Origin: Actinostola sp. cb2023
Taxonomy: Eukaryota; Cnidaria; Anthozoa; Actiniaria; Actinostolidae
Assembly: GCA_033675265.1 (NCBI GenBank)
Contig: JAUJYZ010001396.1
Coordinates: forward strand, 1 to 64,000
DNA: 64,000 nucleotides
Direction: 5' to 3'
The position numbers and the translations under genes are program-made. Each line of letters opens with the position of its first letter. Position 1 is the stretch's first letter. This document shows positions 45,901 to 56,030 of this stretch, one piece after another. The notes beneath the pieces were generated by a model. That model did not search any database and was not told where the DNA came from. It was given only the letters and a program-made list of their open reading frames with translations.

Positions 45901-48169
45901 TTAGGTTGTAGTAGAAATGAATATATTGTATTTCAGCTGTTTTAGTCAACAAATAATCCCCTTCGCAGTTCCCCTGCACCATCTTGAAAGGTAGCCGTGC
46001 CTTTGCATCGAAGCAAGACAAACGGTGACCTTGCAATGATAGAGACATGTGAATAATAATTGTCGAAGGTGTTATAAAAGCTCTCTATCATTGCAAGGTC
46101 ACCCTTGGCCTTGCTTCGATGCAAAGGCACGGCTACCTTTCAAGATGGCGCAGGGAACTGTGAAGGGGACTATTAGAGTGACCTGGGTTAGAGTAGATGA
46201 ACAATAACAACAAACTCACCAGAAAGAACCGTAAAACTGAAAGAGGGCTGACATTTTAAGGCCACAACAAAAGTGAAACGCACTCCTGCATTTGGGAATG
46301 CAGCATCCTGTGGCTGCACCTCTTATATGGCATTTTGTGCACGGCTGGAAAAAAAAAAGTACAACTAAGAATCTACAGTTTATACAATTTCATACTTTTT
46401 TACAGGTGAAATTCTTTCTCTTCTCGTCTGAAAGTTATATCTAGTAGAGTATTTAAAAAGAAAGATGCATGTAGACAGATGAAGTAATAATATTTCAGTG
46501 TCAATAGAGGAAACATCGTCCACGTACAAAATAATGGAAGATGGAGGCGAATTAATAGGGCAATAATGTGACTTTTGGAGAGCATATTGTTGATGAAGTA
46601 CTACAAGGGCCACAAATAAACAATATGTCCCAACAGAAGTCACATTATCGTCAATATATAAGGCCAAATGTGATTGGTTAAAGTGCATATCAGGGTTATT
46701 TGTTTCTTTTGAAAATCGATTACATATAACGTGAATAGTGGGATGGTTCAGTATTTTGTGATTTGAGCTTCGCATTTGTGAGTTGTGAAGGTTTGAAATC
46801 ATGATATACTAATTAAAATCCTGATATGCACTTTAAGAGAAATCGTACAATATAGTCTCAGCCAATGAGCAGCAGGGCTGCAAATGCATTTGCGGCCCGC
46901 TAAGTTCAATTTTCACCTGCTGAACGCGCATTTTCTAGAGGGCAGTTTGTTATTTGACCTTAAATATTGATGTTAATGAGGGACAACAAGGAACCACTAC
47001 ATTACTTACCAGTTTACCAGCCCTTTTAATCTCAGTTCTGATGTCATCAAAAAGAAAACCATCAAAGCCTTCACTGTCTTCTCCATTTTGTGCAAGACCC
47101 GATGCAAAGAACTGTCAAGCATCAAAGAAAATTTATTAGGCTTGAGTGGTTTTAGTGACAATGTAAATTTTTTTTAATTACTTTTTTATGGTCTGCACGC
47201 TACGTGCTTGGGTCATAACTCAGTGAAAAACAACTTGGTCCATAACTTACGGTACGGACCTCACACTAGATTAATAAGAGGATGATACACATGAGTATGT
47301 ATGTAGAGGTAGAGGTATGCATTACAAAATTTAACAGTACAATGTATGTATGCTGTGATCTATCTAGAGCTTGAAATGGCGCTAATGGCCTTGGTCATAA
47401 ACTCCAGCTGTAGTTATACATCATGTACAGTACTGTACATGTACAATCCCAATGCATGTTTATTTGCACTGGATAGGATCATGCACACCACACAACTGCA
47501 ACACAAATAATTACCAGGCAAAATTGATGTACGGCTAGTTGTTCTGTTTCACTTTGAAAAAATTTCCCATATTCTTCTTCGTCGCCTTTTGGACCAAAGC
47601 AAAGGGCACATGTCTTGATGTCAACTGAAAGATAGGTAGGTACAAATTCAAAGGTTAAAGGAAATTTATAACTACTCGCACAGACAGGTACAAGTAAATT
47701 ATTATGCATGATATACTTTATAATCATAATCATCGTTGTGATTGCAGGTATCTCAGCCACTGTTTACCTAAATTATATACAAAATAACTTATAGCGATCC
47801 TGAAAATCAAACATAGGAAAAAAAGGAACAAGATAGTTTTAAGTTAATATACTGGTATGCTGAAAAGCTGATGCCGTGATCGATGGAATGATATTTTAGT
47901 AACAGCATAAGGTAAAACAGTTCAAATACGACTAGCGATGACTACATATTTTAAAATGAATCTTATATATAAAATATAAGTTCGTGATAATCTACCATGG
48001 ACAGCCTAGTACAAATTCCATCCAAACTATTCAAGTTTACATCGATAAAAAGCCTGATTTGCACTGCAACGTTTCACTATCAATACCAATACAGACACAT
48101 AAGACATTAAATAACTTATTTACCTGTTGGAAGTGATATTTTCGAGTGATTATGGCTGCGAGAGTTCAT
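36966..48169 (-). CDS. PHF7: PHF7/G2E3-like ePHD-RING-PHD protein
   Basis: Eight exons: 48124-48169, 47515-47624, 47010-47111, 46220-46344, 43958-44119, 41909-42015, 41204-41317 and 36966-39138; about 979 residues. N-terminal extended PHD (CALCFG at about 22 to CRKHRPS at about 138), RING-like module (CPICL at about 150, [17 protein letters not shown]), then a PHD finger ([14 protein letters not shown] to [13 protein letters not shown] to WLCQDC). This order is that of PHF7 and the N-terminus of G2E3. In mammals PHF7 reads H3K4me2 and ubiquitinates histones in male germ cells. There is no HECT domain, which argues against a full G2E3. A tail of about 680 residues, rich in Ser and Lys with basic clusters such as [10 protein letters not shown], suggests nuclear disorder. 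Exon 5 is one base short (see findings). Confidence 0.85.
39165..41195. repeat. 33-bp G-rich minisatellite in the last intron of the PHF7-like gene
   Basis: About 60 copies of a unit containing TCAGTGATGGTGGTACAG and TCAGGGGGTTAGACC. Variants form local higher-order blocks (GATGG/GTAGT, TTAGACC/TTATACC/TTAGATC). A pure G run of about 24 lies at 41014-41037. At 33 bp the frame is kept, so long plus-strand ORFs ([11 protein letters not shown] repeats) are artefacts. Confidence 0.93.
41407..41540. mobile_element. MITE of the TTGAAGGG-CCTGCAAGAACA family (copy 2)
   Basis: GAAGGTCCCTGCAAGAACAA at the left and TGTTCTTGGATGGACCC at the right; interior as at 18446. Intron 6 of the PHF7-like gene. 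Confidence 0.7.
41570..41820. repeat. (CAT)n microsatellite
   Basis: CATCATCATCATGATCAACA-type triplets in intron 6 of the PHF7-like gene. Confidence 0.9.
42090..43569. mobile_element. MITE split by the LINE, with TA target duplication
   Basis: Ends CCGTATTTCCTCGATTAAGC and GCTTAATCGAGGAAATACGG are inverted and flanked by TA on both sides. The interior holds GGGGCGCTTA-type sequence and a run of about 22 G at 42184-42206. The LINE has inserted between the two halves, so the MITE is older. Confidence 0.8.
42330..43450 (+). mobile_element. 5'-truncated non-LTR retrotransposon (LINE), C-terminal half of reverse transcriptase
   Basis: An open frame to 43308 carries reverse-transcriptase motifs [20 protein letters not shown] and the catalytic FADD, then the usual C-terminal part ([22 protein letters not shown]). 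The catalytic core start, endonuclease and 5' end are missing. The 3' end runs into a short (TGTA)n tail, as in CR1/L2-type elements. It sits antisense in intron 5 of the PHF7-like gene and inside a MITE. It is incomplete and cannot be autonomous. Confidence 0.85.
43575..43800. mobile_element. Inverted-repeat element with CAGTTATAGAGCATG arms
   Basis: TGTGCAGTTATAGAGCATGT...CTGATCAGAACACGAGAGAAG, with its complement ending GCATGCTCTGTATAACTGCA. The centre has GAGAAGCATGACTCGTAGCG. It adjoins the CCGTATTTCC MITE. Confidence 0.7.
44275..44402. mobile_element. MITE of the TTGAAGGG-CCTGCAAGAACA family (copy 3)
   Basis: TTGCAAGAACGGAGCAAGTG to CACTTACTCCGGTCTTGCAG then GGAGCCCTTCAAT. Intron 4 of the PHF7-like gene. 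Confidence 0.72.
45095..45824. mobile_element. MITE interrupted by another element at a TA in its right end
   Basis: The left end is TGAGGGTTTATCACGTAATT and the inverted arm returns as AATTACGTGATA at 45434-45445, where a 369-bp insert (45446-45814) begins. Beyond it the missing end TAAACCCTCA resumes at 45815. The insert has its own inverted pair (AAGGAATGGTCAACGC / GCGTTGACCATTTCTT, with CGTCCATCGAGTTAT arms). Confidence 0.78.
45952..46170. mobile_element. 219-bp inverted-repeat MITE
   Basis: Arms ATAATCCCCTTCGCAGTTCC, GAAAGGTAGCCGTGCCTTTG and GGTGACCTTGCAATGATAGA with complements on the right; short loop. Intron 4 of the PHF7-like gene. Confidence 0.82.
46345..47009. other. Intron 3 of the PHF7-like gene
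   Basis: Loose inverted pieces around AATGTGACTTTTG and AAGTCACATTATCG (about 46566 and 46635). No coding sequence. ORFs on the minus strand have no match. Confidence 0.45.
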
Positions 48170-48633
48170 AGTTTACTGCCAAACATTAACAACACAGCCA
48201 CCATTTTGAAAACTTGACTTCCAACGAACGGCCAAGCGCGCGCGATTTGACCACAGGAAGCCCAAGCGATTTTATTTTTTTCACAATTTATTTATTTGTT
48301 TTCTTTCTAGAATTTTATGTTCTAATGCTTTATTTCGAGTCGCGAACAGGATTTTGTTTTCCTTGTGAAGGTAGTTTCACTTGTGATAAAGAATAAAAAA
48401 ATAAAAATGGGACGATTCTCCCGAGACATTCTAAGAAGCTGAGACATCGGATCGACTTACGTAAAGGGTGAAGATTTCGGCCCCGCCCGCGCTATCCCGG
48501 TACTACATAAAACTATGTCCAAACCAAAAGGCCAGTGAGGGAGGGGGTATCCGTCCCCTAAGCCATAACTTCAGATAAACCCTATTAGACCATTGCTCCA
48601 TCTAGACACACATATAACAGGATATAATATAAA
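48170..48633. promoter_or_regulatory. Putative divergent promoter between the PHF7-like gene and a plus-strand exon
   Basis: About 460 bp between a minus-strand ATG at 48169 and a plus-strand ATG at 48634. It holds a CpG-rich patch near 48480-48500 and a CACAGGAAGCCCAA terminus near 48250. Promoter function is inferred from layout. Confidence 0.3.
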
Positions 48634-48808
48634 ATGTCTAATCGAGGAGCTTTACGGGCTCCCCGTGGAAAACTTTGCCGCTCATCATTGGGTACGAGTT
48701 ATGGCGTTTTGGCGGGAATATCGAAGAATGACAGAAAGGAGTCGAGAAAGCTGGAAATATTCAGGCTTGGAACGAACGGTGACGAAAGTTGGAGTTTCTT
48801 TTATCAAA
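48634..48808 (+). CDS. Candidate first coding exon of an unrecognised plus-strand gene
   Basis: ATG at 48634 opens 58 codons (begins MSNRGALRAPRGKLCRSSLG) ending at a strong donor, CAAA followed by GTAAGTGA. The peptide is basic and shows no domain I recognise. Downstream to 52 kb is almost all tandem array, so no second exon could be assigned. It could be a real first exon with a long repeat-filled intron, or a chance ORF. Confidence 0.3.
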
Positions 48809-49284
48809 GTAAGTGAATTAGTTTTTATAAATAGCTCATATGAACCGTCATTCGTGTCTTTTTTTGCCGTTATTTGAAGTTTCTTTTACTTCCAATTCCA
48901 TGGATCTTCACTCAGTGATCACTTCATTATTTTGTAATGTGACTCTGAAATTTACTACATGCCCAATTTGTTTTAATTTACAAAATATCGTAGAATATTG
49001 TTCGAATATCATATAAATCTGAATACACAGGCATCCCAATACAGACAAATTTGAGCCAGTGACTGGGTGGGGTAGGGAATGTATTCACACTCTTGACATT
49101 TATGGAAGAGGCGCTATATAATAAATCAATATAATAATTATTATTATTATGTATTAGTGAACACACACATAATGGTGAAAAGTGTTCTGATTAAACAGGC
49201 CCGTAGCCAGTAATGAGGTGAGCCGAGGCATTTGCCTTGGTAGAACATCACTGATTTAAAAAAAATGAATTAACACTCTTGCTT
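48809..49284. other. Stretch before the tandem arrays
   Basis: AT-rich. Contains GGCGCTATATAATAAATCAA at about 49110, which looks like the 3' end of a repeat. No recognised gene. Confidence 0.4.
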
Positions 49285-49775
49285 CAACTTCCCTCTAATC
49301 CGTGTAGCTGTAGCTTTAAATACCCTTTAATTAGGGAGCACTGATGGAAGGATGGTTGGTTCTTCATCACCTGACACTCAGCTTGTTTCAACTTCCCTCT
49401 AATCCGTGTAGCTGTAGCTTTAAATACCCTTTAATTAGGGAGCACTGATGGAAGGATGGTTGATTCTTCATCATCTGACACTCTTGTTTCAACTTCCCTC
49501 TAATCCGTGTAGCTGTAGCTTTAAATACCCTTTAATTAGGGAGCACTGATGGAAGGATGGTTGGTTCTTCATCACCTGACACTCTTGTTTCAACTTCCCT
49601 CTAATCCGTGTAGCTGTAGCTTTAAATACCCTTTAATTAGGGAGCACTGATGGTTTAGGATGGTTGGTTCTTCATCACCTGACACTCTTGTTTCAACTTC
49701 CCTCTAATCCGTGTAGCTGTAGCTTTAGATACCCTTTAATTAGGGAGCACTCATGGAAGGATGGTTGGTGGTTAT
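49285..49775. repeat. 101-bp tandem repeat, five copies, with a SINE-like core
   Basis: Marker CTTCCCTCTAATCCGTGTAG at about 49287, 49391, 49492, 49593 and 49696. Units also share ATACCCTTTAATTAGGGAGC (a short palindrome) and ACTGATGGAAGGATGGTTGG. A diverged single relative lies at 19360-19480. Confidence 0.9.
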
Positions 49776-49902
49776 TATCGAGATGCAGAAAGGTATTTTT
49801 AAGTATAAAAATATTATAGTATGTTTGTTTGTTTGTTTGCTTAGACCCATTCAATGACTCGAGCCTTACATGCTTTGCCCTGTTAATCCATTTATTAATT
49901 AG

Positions 49903-51525
49903 TCATTAGTAACAGCCTGGGTAGTCATTAGTAACAGCCTGGGTGGTCATTAGTAACAGCCTGGGTAGTCATTAGTAACAGCCTGGGTAGTCATTAGTAA
50001 CAGCCTGGGTAGTCATTAGTAACAGCCTGGGTGGTCATTAGTAACAGCCTGGGTGGTCATTAGTAACAGCCTGGGTGGTCATTAGTAACAGCCTGGGTGG
50101 TCATTAGTAACAGCCTGGGTGGTCATTAGTAACAGCCTGGGTGGTCATTAGTAACAGCCTGGGTGGTCATTAGTAACAGCCTGGGTGGTCATTAGTAACA
50201 GCCTGGGTAGTCATTAGTAACAGCCTGGGTGGTCATATAGTAACAGCCTGGGTGGTCATTAGTAACAGCCTGGGTGGTCATTAGTAACAGCCTGGGTGGT
50301 CATTAGTAACAGCCTGGGTGGTCATTAGTAACAGCCTGGGTGGTCATATAGTAACAGCCTGGGTGGTCATTAGTAACAGCCTGGGTGGTCATTAGTAACA
50401 GCCTGGGTGGTCATTAGTAACAGCCTGGGTGGTCATTAGTAACAGCCTGGGTGGTCATTAGTAACAGCCTGGGTGGTCATATAGTAACAGCCTGGGTGGT
50501 CATTAGTAACAGCCTGGGTGGTCATTAGTAACAGCCTGGGTGGTCATTAGTAACAGCCTGGGTGGTCATTAGTAACAGCCTGGGTGGTCATTAGTAACAG
50601 CATGGGTGGTCATTAGTAACAGCCTGGGTGGTCATTAGTAACAGCCTGGGTGGTCATTAGTAACAGCCTGGGTGGTCATTAGTAACAGCCTGGGTGGTCA
50701 TTAGTAACAGCCTGGGTGGTCATTAGTAACAGCCTGGGTAGTCATTAGTAACAGCCTGGGTGGTCATTAGTAACAGCCTGGGTAGTCATTAGTAACAGCC
50801 TGGGTGGTCATTAGTAACAGCCTGGGTGGTCATTAGTAACAGCCTGGGTGGTCATTAGTAACAGCCTGGGTAGTCATTAGTAACAGCCTGGGTGGTCATT
50901 AGTAACAGCCTGGGTGGTCATTAGTAACAGCCTGGGTGGTCATTAGTAACAGCCTGGGTGGTCATTAGTAACAGCCTGGGTGGTCATTAGTAACAGCCTG
51001 GGTAGTCATTAGTAACAGCCTGGGTGGTCATTAGTAACAGCCTGGGTGGTCATTAGTAACAGCCTGGGTAGTCATTAGTAACAGCCTGGGTGGTCATTAG
51101 TAACAGCCTGGGTGGTCATTAGTAACAGCCTGGGTGGTCATTAGTAACAGCCTGGGTGGTCATTAGTAACAGCCTGGGTGGTCATTAGTAACAGCCTGGG
51201 TGGTCATTAGTAACAGCCTGGGTGGTCATTAGTAACAGCCTGGGTGGTCATTAGTAACAGCCTGGGTGGTCATTAGTAACAGCCTGGGTGGTCATTAGTA
51301 ACAGCCTGGGTAGTCATTAGTAACAGCCTGGGTAGTCATTAGTAACAGCCTGGGTGGTCATTAGTAACAGCCTGGGTGGTCATTAGTAACAGCCTGGGTG
51401 GTCATTAGTAACAGCCTGGGTGGTCATTAGTAACAGCCTGGGTAGTCATTAGTAACAGCCTGGGTGGTCATTAGTAACAGCCTGGGTAGTCATTAGTAAC
51501 AGCCTGGGTGGTAATTAGTAACCAG
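49903..51525. repeat. 22-bp minisatellite, about 73 copies
   Basis: Unit TTAGTAACAGCCTGGGTGGT + CA. Nearly all copies are identical apart from one A/G site (GGTAGTC/GGTGGTC) and a TATAG variant in three evenly spaced copies (near 50236, 50346 and 50480). Confidence 0.97.
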
Positions 51526-51883
51526 CATGTGTGTACCTGAAAAAGACCTCTGAATGTTATATCAATATAAAGTTCTCCATAATTCTTAGAGATAATGGTC
51601 CAGCAACTTCATCATTTTCTTTTTTTTGTATTCATTACATTCATTCGGGGGCCCGGGGAGGGGGGACCTCATGAGAGAAATGGGTCGATATTCAACCCCT
51701 GACCCTGTTTGACACCAAGATGGAGCTCCGTAACCCTGTTTACTCTTTTAATGAACCATGATTAAGTCTGCTGTTTGTCAATAGCTGAGATGGTTCACAT
51801 AGTGTTGCAATACTGTTTTATTAGTAATTACTTTTGTTATTCACTACCGTAACCAAGGTAGGTTCACACAGTGATCCTGAAAG

Positions 51884-52231
51884 TATCCATATAAGGCTCA
51901 CACCCACTGAACGAATCCTTTCAAACATTCACGATTTTACGTTGAAAAGAGTAGTTATACTCCCTCCAAGTATCCATATAAGGCTCACACCCACTGAACG
52001 AATCCTTTCAAACATTCACGATTTTACGTTGAAAAGAGTAGTTATACTCCCTCCAAGTATCCATATAAGGCTCACACCCACTGAACGAATCCTTTCAAAC
52101 ATTCACGATTTTACGTTGAAAAGAGTAGTTATACTCCCTCCAAGTATCCATATAAGGCTCACACCCACTGAACGAATCCTGTCAAACATTCACGATTTTA
52201 CGTTGAAAAGAGTAGTTATACCCCCTCCAAG
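51884..52231. repeat. 87-bp tandem repeat, four copies, 20 bp from the Kv stop codon
   Basis: Unit begins AGTATCCATATAAGGCTCAC and ends TATACTCCCTCCA. Copies are nearly identical. 87 bp is 29 codons, so a plus-strand frame (SIHIRLTPTERILSNIHDFT) stays open by arithmetic; I see no other sign that it is a gene. Confidence 0.95.
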
Positions 52232-52252
52232 TTTGGCCGGAGCCGAGACTCG

Positions 52253-53662
52253 TTAGCCGCGTTGCATGCTGGGGGATTTCTGAGCTTCGGTCACATGAGT
52301 AAACTCTGTTTCAACACTGAAGTTTTCCTCGTTTTTAACATCTTTTTTCTTCTCTTTCTTTTTCCTCTCCTTTTGTTTATCACGAAGACTATATATGTGC
52401 TCAAAGTGAGACAGTAAAATGGGCGCAGGGAAGCAAAATAGTATGACGATACCAGAAACGGCACAGAATGCGCCCACAAGTTTTCCCGCAATCCCTTTCG
52501 GCACCTGGTCGCCATAGCCAACGGTTGTCATGGTGATGACGGACCACCAAAACGCATCCGGGATACTTTTGAAGTCACTGTCCGCGCGGTCTAACTCGAC
52601 GTGGAATACTATGCTAGAAAAGAGAATAACATTGATAATCATGACGATAAACATGGAAGGCAGGTCTGTAGCGCTCAGAAGGAGTGTCTTGGCCAACATT
52701 TTTAAGCCCTGGCTGTACCGCGAAAGCTTCAAGAGCCTGACGATACGGAGAAGGCGAATGATTCCTAACACAGGAATCGTACTAACGCTCCCTCGGCTGA
52801 TAGCAGTCATGTAGTAAGGCAGTATCGCTAGGACATCTATCAGCCCCATGACTGACCTCACAAACTTGCACACATTTGGCGCACTAACAAGTCTCATGAA
52901 ATATTCAAGCGTGAACCATGCAACGAAGATGGCCTCGAAGGTTTTCCAAATTTTACGCGGCTCACTACGATAGCAGTCGTTGTTGGTGTTATTGGTCTCG
53001 TTGAATGAGCCTGTCAGGGACTCATTTGACAGATTGGACGGAAAGCTGTCGTTGTTTGCGCAGACTTTGACAGTAACGTGGCTCAACGAGTCGACCGTCT
53101 CCAAGCAGAATGTCACAGTAGAAGCGATGATCATTATCACTGAGAGTTTAGCGAGTAGATTAGCGAGTAATGATGAGTCCGGGTACTCAAATAGCAACCA
53201 AATCTTTTTCTTTACGTTATTTTCAGGGAGGATCTCCTTTTTCGGCTCCTCCTTCATCGGGTCAATGTCTCTCTTGATTCTTTCATCGACCTCTTCCAGC
53301 TGAAAGAAGCGTATTTCGTCGATGAAAGACTCCTTGGGAAATTCCTCAGGAAAGGCCAGGATCCCATGGGATTGATAGAAGAACAGTATTGAATCAAATA
53401 TAAACTTGTTACGATCAAAGCAGTAGTGTCCACTGACAGGATCAAAGTACTCCACCCGTTTGCTTGGGTCTCCGAGTAGAGTTTGAGGATACTGTGCAAG
53501 AGTTTCTTCGTACGTTTCGAAAACCATCCCTCGAACGTTGATCTTGATTCGCGCGCTTCCTAATCTAGAGACGGGACGTTTGTAAGCATCGTCACGCCCA
53601 TATACCTCCCCTCGATCGCAGATTGACGGCTTGTTTGTCAATGATACTGATACGGCCTGCAT
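52253..53662 (-). CDS. Voltage-gated K+ channel, Shaker (Kv1)-type, single exon
   Basis: Intact 469-residue ORF. T1 tetramerisation domain at about 38-122 (KINVRGMVFETYEETLAQYP), S1 about 165-188, a glycosylation-rich S1-S2 loop (210-230), S2 about 239-259, S3 about 271-288, S4 about 299-318 (IIRLLRIVRLLKLSRYSQGL), S5 about 334-356, selectivity filter TTVGYGD at 379-385, S6 about 395-424, then a short Lys/Glu-rich tail. Two departures from Shaker: the position of the first S4 arginine is Gly300, and the S6 PVP hinge reads PAP (412-414). An assembled channel should be a plasma-membrane K+ conductance. The start at 53662 is the first ATG of the long frame; a short upstream ATG (MSL then stop) precedes it, after a possible acceptor CCTAG. 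Lack of coding introns is usual for cnidarian Shaker genes. Confidence 0.93.
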   Translation of the reverse strand: MQAVSVSLTNKPSICDRGEVYGRDDAYKRPVSRLGSARIKINVRGMVFETYEETLAQYPQTLLGDPSKRVEYFDPVSGHYCFDRNKFIFDSILFFYQSHGILAFPEEFPKESFIDEIRFFQLEEVDERIKRDIDPMKEEPKKEILPENNVKKKIWLLFEYPDSSLLANLLAKLSVIMIIASTVTFCLETVDSLSHVTVKVCANNDSFPSNLSNESLTGSFNETNNTNNDCYRSEPRKIWKTFEAIFVAWFTLEYFMRLVSAPNVCKFVRSVMGLIDVLAILPYYMTAISRGSVSTIPVLGIIRLLRIVRLLKLSRYSQGLKMLAKTLLLSATDLPSMFIVMIINVILFSSIVFHVELDRADSDFKSIPDAFWWSVITMTTVGYGDQVPKGIAGKLVGAFCAVSGIVILFCFPAPILLSHFEHIYSLRDKQKERKKKEKKKDVKNEENFSVETEFTHVTEAQKSPSMQRG

Positions 53663-53724
53663 GCTTGGAAGTCAGTCACAGGCTCATCTAGGTTGGGATA
53701 TCTGTGGTGGATGAACAAAATTAT

Positions 53725-54275
53725 TTTAAAATCAAAATATTACAATAAAAATATTACAATAAAAATATTACAATAAAAATATTACAATAAAAATATTACA
53801 ATAAAAATATTACAATAAAAATATTACAATAAAAATATTACAATAAAAATATTACAATAAAAATATTACAATAAAAATATTACAATAAAAATATATACAA
53901 TTAAAATATTACAATTAAAATATTACAATTAAAATATTACAATTAAAATATTACAATTAAAATATTACAATTAAAATATTACAATAAAAATATTACAATA
54001 AAAATATTACAATAAAAATATTACAATAAAAATATTACAATTAAAATATTACAATTAAAATATTACAATTAAAATATTACAATTAAAATATTACAATTAA
54101 AATATTGCAATAAAAAAAAATATTACAATTAAAATATTACAATTAAAATATTACAATTAAAATATTACAATTAAAATATTACAATTAAAATATTACAATT
54201 AAAATATTACAATTAAAATATTACAATTAAAATATTGCAATTAAAATATTGCAATTAAAATATTACAGTTAAAAT
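53725..54275. repeat. 14-bp AT minisatellite upstream of the Kv gene
   Basis: About 39 copies of ATTACAATAAAAAT or ATTACAATTAAAAT. The two unit types occur in blocks. Confidence 0.95.
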
Positions 54276-54276
54276 A

Positions 54277-54360
54277 CAGTCGAACCTCCCGTAAGCGACC
54301 ACCCAAAATGCTAAGCCATGTGGTCGCTTACGAGAGGTTCCAACTACGGTCGAACCTCCG
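54277..54360. mobile_element. Fragment of a CAGTCGAACCTCC-type element
   Basis: CAGTCGAACCTCCCGTAAGC, then GTGGTCGCTTACGAGAGGTT, then a second CGGTCGAACCTCC. The GTAAGCGACCACC part is the sequence amplified at 58955. Confidence 0.65.
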
Positions 54361-54469
54361 GTTGCGACCACTCGTAAGCAACCAGTTTTTTCAAAATACC
54401 AAAAGTTTCCAATTAAGTCAAATCACTTTAGTTGGAAACGCAGATAACAAGTTAAGCGGCCGGGTCATT

Positions 54470-54645
54470 AGAGTCGTTTTCGTATGAGTGGCCGTATCGC
54501 GCCATCATCATGCGGTATCCAAGCATTCTGATTGGTTGAGCGATGATTTTGCGCGCTGTGATTGGTTGAATATAATGTCTTCGATTCCGTACCGTGATCG
54601 TAACTCCGTGCCGTAGGTTTCCCACTCATACGAAAACGACTCTAT
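54470..54645. mobile_element. MITE with TAGAGTCGTTTTCGTATGAG ends
   Basis: Inverted ends TAGAGTCGTTTTCGTATGAG / CTCATACGAAAACGACTCTA around two TGATTGGTTGA motifs. Confidence 0.82.
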
Positions 54646-55878
54646 TACACTGATGAGTTACATATACACTACATGTTTATAAGTACAGGAAGCCCAGTGG
54701 GAACTGGGGAATCTCTAGACCCCCAGATAAAGAAATTTAAAAGTGTGTTTAGCAGTGTCTGAAATCGAAAAATTCTAATAGTTTTACTAATTTATTTTCA
54801 AGAAGAAAAAGACACGCTCGCGAAACGCGACGCCATCTTGTTTTGCTCGGAGGTGAATAGCCAAGGTTATTCCGAGATTGAGTAGCCAATCAGAGCGCGC
54901 GAAAAGCACTGCAATATTTATCGAAAATAATGAACTGAGCCAAAAACAAGCATTAAGAAATGACTGGGCTGCCTGTGGTTCAGATTGAACAAAGATGAGA
55001 TTCAAAATGATAGTAAAGAAACTGTATTCAGCTCAGCACCACATCGAGCGCCAACAGTTTATGTTCCTTTGTGTTCATAATTGTTTCATTAGTAGTTCAA
55101 TGGGCTGATAACGTCATTAACAGCTTGTGTATATCTTTAAAATTACAAACTCTAAATATTGATCACTTTTGAATAAATAGAAGTTTATTATTTCGGCTTT
55201 TAAGAGACCGCCAACCTTCCCTCGCTTATTGAATTAGGCAGGAATGCTTGCTTGCTGGCAGAAATGTCGTTGAATTAAGCAGGAATATTGAATTAAGCAG
55301 GAATGCTTGCTAGCAGAAATGTCGTGGTAAATTCGCACTTTTGATGACTCGACTTTATCCTCGAACTTTCAAGTAATTTCAACATTCAGTCAAATAACAT
55401 TTGTTTGACGTTCTTCTTGTTTTATTTATATAGTTTTGATTGTTTTTGCGGCTTGCAATTTGGCTGGATAAAATAAAGATAACCGGTGTTGCTCTTGTCT
55501 TCCGAGAAAAACCATTAATTACGCGCTTGTAACTTTTGAAAATATTGACTCTCTGTTGTGCTTCAGAATACTGACCTTTGAATTTATTCACCTTGTGAAT
55601 GACCACCCTTTAGAAATATTTCATTCTATTATCGCCTGGCATAGCAGCTGAAAAACTGAGACAAATACACTGAATTAGCACTGTAGCAATACTTGCACCA
55701 TTTGATAGTAAGAAGCATTTATATTTTAACACATTTACCTACACCATTTCATCATTATAGCTTGTCTTTCTGGCGCGCGGAAAATTTACAAAAACGCGAT
55801 TTATATTAGTATGGTTTCTGCTACCTAGCTGGTGACTAATTTGGACTATCCACCACAAATTAGCTTGTCAAATAAATA
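54646..55878. other. No gene recognised
   Basis: CACAGG-type ends at about 54686 (ACAGGAAGCCCAG) and 54965 (CTGGGCTGCCTGTG) are inverted and may bound an element of about 290 bp. A short direct duplication of GAATTAAGCAGGAATGCTTG with GCAGAAATGTCGT lies at 55230-55330. Confidence 0.45.
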
Positions 55879-56030
55879 GCCTGCTTTTCAGACTCAATGT
55901 TTTTACGCTCGAAAATCTCGCCAAAAAAATAGATCTATTTTTGGGGGAGATTCAATCTCGCCAAAAAATAGATCTATTTTTTGACGAGATTTTCGAGCGT
56001 AAAAAAATTGAGTCTGAAAAGCAGGCTACT
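55879..56030. mobile_element. Palindromic MITE
   Basis: TAGCCTGCTTTTCAGACTCA to its complement, with AAAATAGATCTATTTT palindromes and TACGCTCGAAAATCTCG arms. Confidence 0.82.

Noticed and set aside
49903..51525. CRISPR array
   Set aside because: The 22-bp units are contiguous, with no spacers between identical repeats, and the host is an animal.
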